A stretch of DNA of 64,000 nucleotides, from positions 54,048,477 through 54,112,476 of the forward strand of contig OU964918.1 in assembly GCA_918807975.1 (NCBI GenBank). The letters run 5' to 3'. Numbering within the stretch: position 1 is the first letter of the stretch; each line of letters starts with the position of its first letter. Source of the stretch: Aplidium turbinatum. Taxonomy: Eukaryota > Chordata > Ascidiacea > Aplousobranchia > Polyclinidae. Below, in pieces: positions 11,701 through 21,172 of the stretch. The translations under genes and the position numbers were made by a program. The notes beneath the pieces are model-generated. The model did not search any database, was not told where the DNA came from, and saw nothing but the letters and a program-made list of their open reading frames with translations.

Positions 11701-14700
11701 ACTATTCACGCAGAGCATATCCGAAAATTAAAACTATGTAAATTTTAGAACTGCTTATGTACGTTGAAATGTTGATGTGACTTATGACGTTTGAATTATT
11801 TGGTAGTTTTTGATAGAGTAATGAAAAACATACATTGCAATGTTGTGATTAAATTTTTTTTACATAATCTCAATTTAAATCATTTGATTAACGAGACATG
11901 GGCCAAATTAATTGCTTTCATCCAGCTGGTGGGAAAATTTTGAACAATAGAATATGAAATATTTCAGAGGATGTGCTGAGAAATGCCTTATATCTCTCAA
12001 TTTATAACCTTTATTCGCTCAAAATTTCAGCTTAATAGAGGTGAATAAAAGTTAGGAAAAGTCAAGAAATCTCGTAGTCGCAGCCTCAGTGGTTTTAGAG
12101 ATACAACTGTTGATACAAAAAAGTTAAATTGACAGCCCCCCCCCCCAACCTTCAAAGGGTTAACTGTTTATCTTTCAGCTCATCCAATATGCATAGTACC
12201 AAAGCTACACTTATACAGCAAGTCATGTTTCGAGCCAAGACCAAATCGCGTATAGTCACAAACAAAGTGGCCTCCCTTGAGGGACCAGGATGCAAGAGAG
12301 GACAGTCTATTGAATGGAGAAATGAAAAATTGCAGGTCTTGCCTCACGTTGTCGGCAAATATTTGTATAAAATCGTTATATTTATATTTGAACAAATTTA
12401 TTTACAAAAAGAAATAGATAAAAACTATTTAATATAAAAAGGATAAATAGCCTATTCCTATTCTGTAAAAAGTATAAATATTAATATTCCTATCAAAAGG
12501 ATTTCCTCAATGATGATGATGTTAAACCAGATTCTTGGCACGTATTCATGTTTTTATCGTGTCATTCTTTGGTTGAGCGATTTTGTACAAAAACTGCTGG
12601 TTAGTTGGCAAAACTTTCTGAATTTATTAAAAAGCGAAATAGACTACTGCATCTGCTCATTTCGTGTTTTTTTAACTTATTTTTTTAGTTTTCAATCACA
12701 CTCAACGTTGCGTATTCTGGTCCTGAAATAAATGCTTTTTTCCTCAGATTCCAGCACTTCCACCATCTCTGCTTCGATACTGCAACATCATCATCATTAA
12801 TTACAGGTTGAAGGTTAGTAGACAGCGACTGTATGAATTGATCATGCAGATAATTCTTTGTTGAAAGATCTTTTTAAGTCTTTTGGTTGAAACGACAGTT
12901 CAACTTATGACCTATGGAAAGGCCAGGTCTATTTCAGTGCTACTTAAACTGTGGTACGCGTAACGGTAGCGGTACGCAAGCATTTGATTGCCGGTACACG
13001 ATTAGTTTGAAAATAATCTATTGAGTATTGTTTTGATCCGAATGTGTTCTCCACCATGTTCAGGTTGTTTTTCTTTCTCGGCATAATTTCAGTAGGGTAG
13101 TTCCGGGCAGAACAAGCCGTCGAGTAAAACCTGTCAGTCTGATTTTAATCAAGCATAACTTTTGCTATTGGAAATAAAACACTCAAAAAAATGCTTTACC
13201 GCACTGTGATGTGATGAGTTATTTGTGATGTGATAACGGAAACTGCTGTGCAATGTTTGCTTGCTGTCTTGGTTTATAGGCTGCGAAATGCAAGTTGGTG
13301 GAAAATTTTCCTTTATGTTTTTGACAATGTTGTTGTTTTGTGTTGTTTTAATTTTTTTGTAGTTTAAACTAAACAGAGCATTACACTATAAAAATTGTTA
13401 ATTACACCAAGACTTTCTAGTTTAAATGAAACTATTATTATCGTACTCTGTCTCAAAACTATTCATTGCGTAGTTTTTCATTGGAAATTAGTTTATGGGG
13501 TACTGCATTCATTTTTAGTCAGTCATGGCTATTTTGATTCTGGCAAAACAAGTCAGTCACAAAACTTAATTCTCAACCAACTTTTATGTAACTTGTTCAT
13601 AGGATAAGATTTGCCTATGACACAAAAATTAGCTTATCCTGCTGTGAGAGTAAGCTAAGATTTACAAAATTTTGTGTCATGCAACACAGGCTACCCTTGT
13701 ATGCCCAAGAAAAAACGTGCTGGCATTCTTAAGAAAATTGTTTAATTGATTTTTAACGACTTTATGAAATTAGTTAAAAGGTTTAATCGTTTGTTTGTAA
13801 GTTCATTAATGCCCTTCATGTGTTTTTATTTGTAGATTTAAGCGTTCTGTTTCGCGACGCAACTATGAGAAACTATTCTGTATTCGTAAAACCAATCGTG
13901 CCAATGCATTGTGTAACCTACAGACAGTGAATGGTGGCATGATTCTGAACCGGGAGCAGAGGTGGGCACCCGCTACTTTTAAAGTAGCGCGCTACCCGCT
14001 ACCGCTACTCGGACCAAAGTAGCGCGCGCTACCGCTACTTTTGTCTAAAATGACACTAAGTTAGGAAGCACTCTTCAAGTCCCTAGTGACGCAAAAATGA
14101 CCTTGAAAACGAATGTTATCATTTGTTTACAGTGTCATTTTAACGTCGTTATAGAAAACACATTCTAAGGGAAATTTATTGTTACGCATCTTTCAAAAAC
14201 ACCAGCATTTCAAAATGAGAGTCACTAAGTCCTGCCCGCTTTGGCTTAAGCACATCTTTTCCAACAGAGAAAAGTCTCTCCACCGCAGCACTGGAAGGAA
14301 TGGGGGTGTTGTATTTAATAAACAGATGTTTTAACTCGGTATTCGAAAAGCTCAAAGACTTGCTCCTGTCGGAAAAAAAGGCGTCCACAATTGCTGTTTC
14401 CTTCCGCACTGACGTTTCACGGGATGGCGCCAACACTCCAAAAAATTCATTCTTGGAGTCGTGACTGGTGTTGGTGTCACTCTTCCCAGTATCAACCTGG
14501 CTTGATGCCTTCCGCAACAGTCGAATTACATCGGTCTTGACTTTTTTCGCAGTGCGTCAGCATCATCCGTGGAAAGGTTTTGCAGAAACTGTAGCCACGA
14601 CGTCTTGAAGAAGGGATGAAGACATGATGCCATGACGCATTTCATGTCGTTGAAGCACTTGTTGAATCGTTTCTTCACTCCTTCAAGGACTTTCACTTTC

Positions 14701-16872
14701 AACTCCTTACAAGATCACTGATCTTGGTCAACTTCTTCGCGCAAATTGTAATGGTTGGAAGCAAGACTCCTTAATACGCCTTGGACTCGCCCTGGAGAAT
14801 GTCTAAAGCCTGGCAGATAGGCTTCATCACACGAAGATATTCGCCGAAGAAGTTGACGTCAGCTAGAAATAAATGAGCTGTTTAGAAATAAGACAAACTA
14901 TGTTGTAACTTCAAAGTTGTAAGCAAAACAAATCAGACAAAATTGCCCTGTAATGATTTCTTTTAACAAAAACCATCGTGTAAGAAAATTTTATCAGCAA
15001 CAAATATCTTAGCTAACCATTTGTCAACAGTTTTACTTTAACCAGTACGATAAAACCTTATTTTTGGACATCTTAAGATAGGTGATGACTGATGAGACAA
15101 TGCTCAATGCACGTAGTCTATTCTATAAACCATCTACAACTTTACTTCGGCTATTATTAAAATTATAATGAACATAATCGATTTCATACCTTGATCGCAG
15201 CATCGCAGCTCCACACTAGAAAACGAGATTCCCAAAAGACCGAAACTTTACAACCAAACCGATCATATAGGATTATAAGCTATATAATATAACTGCTTGA
15301 CCACGCCAGTGTTGCGAAAAATACGAGTATTTTTTTTTACTTTAAATTAAAAAGTAGCGGGTAGCGGGAGTGCGACTGAAAAAAAGTAGCGCCTCTCCCG
15401 CTACCGCTACTTTGGAAAAAATAGCGCCGCTATTGCAGCCGCTACTCCAACTAAAAAGTAGCGCCGCTACCGCTACTTTTACCAAAATAGTAGCGCCGCT
15501 AGTAGCGGCGCTACAAAAGTAGCGCGCTACTGCCCACCTCTGACCGGGAGAAGTTTAGGCGCAATATATTAAATGCTAGTAGTGGCTCAATGAGCTCTGC
15601 TGTGGCAAAAATGATCAACAAACATTAATTTATGATATGTGCTTTCAGTTGCATTTTGCAAATGGATGTGGATTTTGTCATTTAACCTGCTAAAGAACAT
15701 TAAATTTTTAGCTGATCTGACTAGGCTTTGAGCCATGATTACTGTCATTATTGCTGTTGTTTTTTATGTTTAGCATTTAAATTTCTTGATTTAAGACAAT
15801 TTTAGCAATGTTGTTTCAGTTTGTATTTGTAAATATAACCTTTCCTTTCTCAAAAAACCGCTGATCTGTAATAACCTCTTAGGGGCAAAACCAGTCATTT
15901 GACCCTTTCGAAAAATGATGCTTTAACATAATTTGACAATAAAATTCACTTTTTTCATACAGTATACAACTGTTTAACACTAAAAATTAATACGTTTTAA
16001 ACTTGATGTAAAGATCTAGAGTAGACAATAATGTCAAAATGTGACCAGTCTTGCCCCACCCTACCTGCTGATGCCGTTAAAGCGATATAGCCTATAAGAG
16101 AAATGGTCGAGCCACAAATTGACCCATTAGCCCACAAATTTTTACTGATCTACCGTATAGCCTACTTGTTTTTATAAAAATAACAATCAAATGATTCAAG
16201 ACAGAATAAATGTTTTACTAAACATTTGGAATAAAGGAACCAATTGTAAGTAGCCTAATTAAAACACAATACGTATCGTTCTACAGTTTTACGTGGTTGT
16301 GCCAAACGGAACCAACCTTCTGGTTAGTGTACCAATCACACTGGGCTCCATTCCTCTACGACAGCCTAACAATACGGTGCCTCCTGATGTCACTGCCGCA
16401 ATGACAACTTCTTCCACGGCACTCTCTCTCTCAGGTATGCCCCAATCCAATGATCAACTTCTAACTACTCGACGTAGGATTTTTTGATTAATGAAAACTT
16501 ACATTGTTATATTAACGTACAAGAAATATCAAAAGGATTTCTGTTTTTACAATAAAATTATTTCACTTTATATGAATTGTGACAAAGTACAGTGCAATGC
16601 GGGTACTGATGTGACATGTAACACTACAGAAAGCTGAAGGCAGCAAGATAGTTTGTAGCTATCGAGTCAGTTGCTCACAAATTGTCATAAAAAAATGTTT
16701 TTAACGTTCCATTTCAAAATTCTTTTATACGTTGATAGATCCTCCTCCATCTTACGCATCTGTGGTTGGTGGAGCTGTGAACATCAAAGATGAAGATGAT
16801 AATGATCACTTGATGGGACAGGCATCGTTCTGTCCACAGTACGCCTACTACGATGAAGTCAATCTGCTTTAA
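2656..16872 (+). CDS. alpha-arrestin (arrestin domain-containing protein), eight exons, 5' end missing
   Basis: Alpha-arrestins are adaptor proteins that link membrane receptors to NEDD4-type ubiquitin ligases for endocytosis and sorting. Eight exons were joined by GT-AG sites with consistent phase: 2656-2790, 4970-5071, 5808-5935, 6341-6483, 12179-12335, 12748-12813, 16287-16434, 16739-16872. They total 1013 nt, about 337 residues. The first three give the arrestin N domain ([18 protein letters not shown]). The next four give the arrestin C domain ([35 protein letters not shown]). The last carries PPSY, a WW-domain ligand that recruits NEDD4-family ligases. The opening strand and start codon are absent; the first exon enters in phase 1, so a further coding exon of about 40 codons should lie upstream, probably outside the window. 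It is closest to vertebrate ARRDC2/3/4 and TXNIP, which I cannot separate here. No break is seen in the exons, so the gene looks functional although its introns are full of transposons. Confidence 0.9.
2791..4969. other. alpha-arrestin intron, no other feature recognised
   Basis: AT-rich intronic sequence with several TAGCCTA/TAGGCTA heptamers. No transposon ends or coding segments were found. Confidence 0.5.
4970..5071 (+). CDS. alpha-arrestin exon b
   Basis: The acceptor is TTTTCATAG and the donor is GAAG|GTGAAC. It encodes [19 protein letters not shown], then [11 protein letters not shown]. This is the hallmark alpha-arrestin motif (P-x-G-x-x-x-[FY]-P-F-x-F-x-L-P). Split glycine codons join it to both neighbouring exons. 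Confidence 0.9.
5808..5935 (+). CDS. alpha-arrestin exon c
   Basis: The acceptor is CTTGCAG and the donor is AGG|GTATGC. It encodes [20 protein letters not shown], then the strand [15 protein letters not shown]. This matches the end of the arrestin N domain ('VRYxVKAxxxRPW'). It ends in phase 0. Confidence 0.9.
6341..6483 (+). CDS. alpha-arrestin exon d (start of arrestin C domain)
   Basis: The acceptor is TTTCAACAG and the donor is CCAG|GTAAAG. It encodes [18 protein letters not shown] and [14 protein letters not shown]. The first is the cysteine-rich linker typical of ARRDC proteins; the second is the 'GYxPGExI' strand that opens the C domain. It ends in phase 2. Confidence 0.92.
7729..9554 (-). 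mobile_element. hAT transposon inside the Kolobok copy, 1826 bp
   Basis: The ends CAGTGATGTACG and CGTACATCTCTG are flanked by identical 8-bp duplications GATTTTGT at 7721-7728 and 9555-9562. The uninterrupted sequence is seen in the second Kolobok copy near 55080. Both subterminal regions are rich in GCGTCAGCGCAAACGC-like words. A minus-strand frame at 7929-8306 encodes the C-terminal dimerisation part ([19 protein letters not shown]). The earlier transposase parts are missing. Confidence 0.93.
7929..8306 (-). pseudogene. hAT transposase C-terminal fragment
   Basis: A 125-codon open frame. Its last 60 residues match the hAT dimerisation domain: [11 protein letters not shown], then KPKRSKMSD and FQMLVFL. 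It lacks the DDE catalytic core, so it cannot act as a transposase alone. Its C-terminus closely resembles that of 14182-14517, although the two elements have different ends. Confidence 0.85.
10671..11060. repeat. dispersed repeat of unknown type, copy 2
   Basis: This is the direct-orientation relative of 185-545, lying in the long arrestin intron. It has a TAGGCTA heptamer at 11034-11040 where the other copy reads only GGTATG (533-538). Confidence 0.6.
11570..12159. mobile_element. piggyBac-like MITE, copy A, 590 bp
   Basis: The ends CCCTTAGGCGGTTGGGCTCC and CCAACCTTCAAAGGG are flanked by TTAA at 11566-11569 and 12160-12163. A poly-G tract lies near one end and a poly-C tract near the other. 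It is non-coding and inverted relative to copy B at 53769-54369. The CCC start and TTAA duplication fit piggyBac. Its right end lies 15 bases before an arrestin exon. Confidence 0.85.
12179..12335 (+). CDS. alpha-arrestin exon e
   Basis: The acceptor is TATCTTTCAG and the donor is TGCAG|GTCTTG. It encodes [19 protein letters not shown], then a loop with [12 protein letters not shown]. This matches the arrestin C 'KAxLxQxxxYxA' strand. The acceptor lies only 15 bases after the TTAA that closes a piggyBac-like MITE, so the sequence 5' of the acceptor tract comes from the transposon. Confidence 0.9.
12748..12813 (+). CDS. alpha-arrestin exon f (66 nt)
   Basis: The acceptor is TTTTTTCCTCAG and the chosen donor is TTGAAG|GTTAGT. 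It encodes [20 protein letters not shown] followed by LK, matching 'IPxxPPSxLxxCxxIxxxYxL' of ARRDC proteins. An upstream donor (TTACAG|GTTGAA) would break the frame with the next exon. The later donor keeps phase 0 and was preferred. Confidence 0.85.
12935..12985. mobile_element. solitary hAT-like end
   Basis: CAGTGCTACTTAAACTGTGG followed by TACGCG and short repeats of GGTACGC resembles Charlie-type hAT ends. No matching second end or duplication was found, so this is at best a decayed remnant. Confidence 0.4.
13957..15542 (-). mobile_element. hAT transposon with AGTAGCGC subterminal arrays, 1586 bp
   Basis: The ends CAGAGGTGGGCA and TGCCCACCTCTG are flanked by perfect 8-bp duplications ACCGGGAG at 13949-13956 and 15543-15550. 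Both ends carry dense arrays of the word AGTAGCGC and its complement (about 13968-14040 and 15350-15530). Such arrays are probable transposase binding sites. The minus-strand frame at 14182-14517 encodes only the C-terminal dimerisation part. Confidence 0.95.
14182..14517 (-). pseudogene. hAT transposase C-terminal fragment
   Basis: A 111-codon frame whose end reads [20 protein letters not shown], then [18 protein letters not shown]. This is the hAT dimerisation domain. The catalytic region is not encoded in this frame; decayed sequence on the same strand runs to about 14870. Confidence 0.85.
16287..16434 (+). CDS. alpha-arrestin exon g (end of arrestin C domain)
   Basis: The acceptor is GTTCTACAG and the donor is CTCAG|GTATGC. 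It encodes [20 protein letters not shown], then SIPLRQP. This is the last C-domain strand pair ('ELPLVIGTIPL' in vertebrates). A Ser/Thr-rich linker follows. Confidence 0.9.
16739..16872 (+). CDS. alpha-arrestin terminal exon with PPSY motif
   Basis: The acceptor is GTTGATAG. It encodes [16 protein letters not shown], an acidic stretch (KDEDDND), then [13 protein letters not shown] and a TAA stop. PPSY fits the PPxY consensus for NEDD4-family WW domains. The second vertebrate PPxY is replaced here by PQYAYY, so only one canonical site remains. No clear AATAAA signal was found in the following few hundred bases. Confidence 0.88.
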
Positions 16873-18200
16873 CCGACTCAAGTGAAAACGTTTATGAATG
16901 ATTATTCCATGCATTTCAACAGTTACTTGTTAAACCATACTAATTGTATAACATCATACTTTACTTGTTGACACTTGGTATCGCATCATGTTGCTGAACA
17001 GTGGTACGTTTAGCATGCAGAAATCGTGACGTCATGACAAAAAAAATTCTTGTTGCATGTCAACTCGTTTAGTATCATCATCAAGTTCCTTCCTCTCGTC
17101 GAGGATTGGAGGCAATGGGACGCCAAGTTTATCTGTTGTAAGATTTTTTTACTGCGGTTTTGTAATTAAGTCCTGACCAGTCTTCAATATCATTAGTCCA
17201 AATTCTTGCCGTTCATTTTTCCTTCTAGTTTTCGTTTAGTATACCATAGGTTATTTTGTATATTTTTTAAATCTGTTTTAATTTAAAAAAAAAAAAAGTT
17301 TATACGATTGAACCATCTACCCGCATGGTCGTCGTTCATATGAAGCAGAAAGTTTGTAATCAGCCCAATGGAAGGACCGGAGCCAATTTTTCGTCAGGTT
17401 GTCAAGTTTGCGGAGGCCTGTTTTTCCGTTGGGAATAGATTTCATGGGGCAGCCAAAAATGATGTGGATGCCTGTTTGCTACGTCGCACAACACTCGCAC
17501 ACAGCAGAGACTCTCATGCCCCAACGTGCCAAGCAAACATTAAAATGCCCAACTCCCGTTCTCAATCAGTTCCGGGTAACTCACTCCCGTCTCTGAAGCC
17601 CAGAACCAAGTGGGAGTGAGCAGGCAAGAGAGGTGTCAAATTGAGCAAGGCGGGTTTTTATATCTGGAGCAGTGTTCAGTTCCTCACATAGCTGTATATG
17701 GTAATGAGTGTTAAACCCAGTTCAAGTAGTCTTAAAAAGGCAAGTGGTATATTACGCCTAACTAGCTGTTTTTTTGCAATATATTCAAAACAAAACTGTT
17801 TTGTGATAACAGAACTTTGAACAATTTTTTTTCTTTTTCATAGTAATTTTTCTGTGATCGATTTTTCAATTGTGCATATGATTTTCTAGAATTAAATACC
17901 ACATTCCATGTACCTACATGATAACAGCTAACTCTATGGTCACCGTTACCACCATTGCCAATGCACTTATTGGCAGAGTCGTTGAGAGGATAATTTGAGC
18001 CCGGATTAATGACATTCTCGTGCTCTATATCAAGACACTTTTAAAAAAACATGCTATATCCAAAGAATACGAGGTAGTTTTTTTAATTTTCTGGGCCTCT
18101 TGAAAAAGTAATGAGCTCCTAAATTCATCCCGTGCTCGGTCCGAAAGTACTACCTGGACACCCCCTGTCAACGCTACTACTCATTGGTAAATCAAGTCGA
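16873..18200. other. arrestin 3' flank, no feature recognised
   Basis: This probably includes the arrestin 3' untranslated region. A short A-rich run lies at 17282-17297. The 17340-17640 part is less AT-rich and open on both strands for about 80 codons, but matched nothing I know. Confidence 0.4.
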
Positions 18201-18204
18201 GCTT

Positions 18205-18650
18205 GCCTTGCAGCACCAGCGCTCTCAATTCAATTCAATTTATTTATTTTTGTCAGAAAACAACAGCAATGATAAAATTACCAATAGTTTAAGGGAATAA
18301 AACCAACAAAACGAAACGGCGGCAAAACCAAAGAAGTTTAAAACGTGCATGCGATGTAAATTTAAAGGATACGTCGATGAAAGTAAATTTAAGCACGGCC
18401 ACCAAACCTAACAGTTTAAAATAGATCAATTAGTTGAAAGAATCAGTTGCCTCCACATACCTAAAGCAACTGGAGGACTGACAGTTGATGAAGCCATGCT
18501 GTGACGACTGAACCTTACAACCAATACAAAAAAAAAGAAAAATCAAAATCACGAGAATTTAAGAATAAACGTACGGTGAGCATATTATACAAAAAACTAT
18601 GTACAGTGTTTCGTGTTTAAATAAAATGAAGTGAAGCGTTCGCAGCAACG
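18205..18650 (-). mobile_element. possible 3' end of a LINE
   Basis: On the minus strand an untranslated-looking stretch ends in AAATAAATAAATTGAATTGA, a short-word tail of the kind found at CR1/L2-group 3' ends. No reverse transcriptase remains. The call rests on the tail only. Confidence 0.35.
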
Positions 18651-20270
18651 ACAGTGGCGCAGTTTTAATATATCAATCGATAACTGATGGGTTCAGGAAT
18701 ATACACTAATTATTATTTGAACATGATATTAAAGTGATAATCATGAATGAGAAAAAATGAAGTGAAAAAGATATGAAAATGGTCTTGATGGCATGCGGGT
18801 GGCTTCGCTTTCAGAGAGGGATGGAGTTTTTCGAATGAATTTCCAACCAAACTGCTGGAGAGTGATGCAGCTTCATTGTTGAAGTACCGTGCTCTTGACA
18901 AACAAATCTACACAACAAATCTAACTCTCCAGTGTGGTATTTTGAAGTGTTCTTGAGCGCCGAAATTATTTGTTCCAAAAACTAGATAAATATGATATTT
19001 ACACTTTCCCACGTTTAGCCTACGCTTTCCAAAAAAGGGGCTGATCCAAACAAAACGACAAAAATAACTGCTATTGCAACCCGTACGCATGTTTTAACAA
19101 TGTAGTGTAGTGTTTTAAAGTTGTATTATTTTTTACTGTAACTTAGCTTCTACAACCAAAAACGGCTTTAGCGAGTAGGCTATACCATGTTTACAGTATG
19201 TGATGTGGCGTGCACATGAAAAATCAATCTTTAGCCTTTTTGGGCCATGCTGCCAACAAGTCGAGACGCCTTTAGCAAAACTTAACAACTTCGTTTTACC
19301 GTAGTCTGTGTAACTTCACTTTGTGAATATGAAATTGTGCAAGTGAATTTAAGACTTTTCTATTTGTAAATTTGGTGGTCTGTTAGATCACAGAGTTTTT
19401 GTTTATATTTTCTCTTTTGTTTACAATGCCCGAAAAATAGAAGTCCATTTACTATCGTAGATTCTGGCAAGTTTTCAGATTTAAAATGAGTCTACGCGTC
19501 TTTTAAAGTGGCGTCCATATTTTTTACAGTTGTATTATTTTTAACTTCCAACGCATCAAAAATAACCTGTGTTATCGGATTTCTTCAAATTGATAAATTA
19601 TCATAAAGTGAAATCATTTATACATCGGCACTGCGCTGTTGGACGTTGTATCAATGCTAAATGGGCTTTGGTTGCTTGTGAATGTTTTGTTGTGCCAGAT
19701 TTATTGCATCATGAAACACGTATAATTTACGTTAACGAATGACTTACTAATGTAACCATAACGTTTTTTATTTCGTTTTCAGGAATAAACTTTTGTCTTA
19801 TTTCTGACTTTAAATAGACAAACAATGCATGATTTGTAGTTTCAACATTTCTGGCTCAGGTACACGCAAACATTTCTTTACGTTAGTTTTACACTTAATG
19901 GATAGAATTGCACAGCAGTTTACAAATATCGCATTTGTTAAATGAGTTATTGAAAAGAATTTTTGTAGGTAATTTGAGAAATGTTATTTGTTAATTATAA
20001 CAGACCTTTCCCGCAGCTCTGTGCAATGAAGCCTGACGTTGAAAACAATTACGCTGGCTGCTTCATTGGCAAGCACCAAATTGCTTGTGAATACTTGATA
20101 ACTTGTTGAGTAGTTAGTAGAATCTTCATAAAAACATGGAACCAACGTTAAAAAACAAAGATCTGACTGTTAAATTTTATTCAAGTTATTTTTATATGAA
20201 AAACAAGCCAAGTGATACAATGATAAGCCACTTATTTAATGGCCTCTAGTAACTGCGCATAAGCTATGGC
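18651..20270. other. no feature recognised
   Basis: AT-rich sequence with two TAGGCTA/TAGCCTA heptamers and only short chance frames. Confidence 0.45.
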
Positions 20271-21172
20271 GCTTGAAGCAGTGGTGCCGAAGTTAGTTGA
20301 GGATTGGGGGGGATAATTCAATAATTTATCAAATTTTAGACAATTTTTGAACATTGGGGGGGATACAAATTTTGTAGGCTACACAATTTTAGTGGTACCG
20401 GTATTAAGTTTATTAAACAATCACCGGACCTCGGTAAATTAGCTGCTAACAGCATAATATAGGCTACAGATAAGAAATCATGGAGATAAAAGTGCTACCA
20501 GTGCGCTTGTGAATGCTTGCTTCTTATTCTTGCAGCAGTCAAAGAAAAATTGATACCTCCAGCAGGATTCAAACTTAATGACCTGCCAACCAGTGCTGTA
20601 TTCGAGGGTATACGCAGTATAGGCTACTCTCTGCTTTTTCGAGCAACTAATATTTGTTTGTGTGTTTTTGTTTGTTTGTTTATTGGCCGCTGCGAAAAAG
20701 TATGTACAATAAATTAAAACACAATGTACAGTAAAGCTGTTGAAAAGTTTACAATAAAAAAAAAAACGAGTAAAAAATGATGGTAGCATCACAGTAGCGG
20801 GAGGCTGCGAAGTGACCGTTCAAGGTCTTCAAGTCAAGCAGCCACCCTTAACTCATCAATGATAATTATAATTGAATAATTGAGACAAAGAGATAATAGT
20901 ACATAAATAACGGTGAAGCTGTCCAAGATGATAAGAAGTCAAAAAACTGATTAGTAGGTTAATTTAGCATTTGTTTAATATGAGTCAATAATTTTCTTTT
21001 TGTACATTCTTTTAAAAGTTGTGAATGAGGATTTGCGAATTTCATCTGATATATTATTCCAAATTTTTGCGCCAGAGTATTTTATTGAGCGTTGTAGTTT
21101 TGTGGTTGTGTATCGATAATAATAGTAATCTAGGTTGGTCGAGTTTCGAGTAGAAAAGTTGTGAATTTGGTT

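Noticed and set aside
12129-12437. 102-codon open frame around arrestin exon e
   Set aside because: Only 12179-12335 is exon; the flanks belong to the piggyBac-like MITE and the next intron.
20520-20640. tRNA-like B-box (minus strand, near GTTTGAATCCTGC)
   Set aside because: No matching A-box at the right distance and no cloverleaf by eye; a single box-like word is not enough for a tRNA or SINE call.
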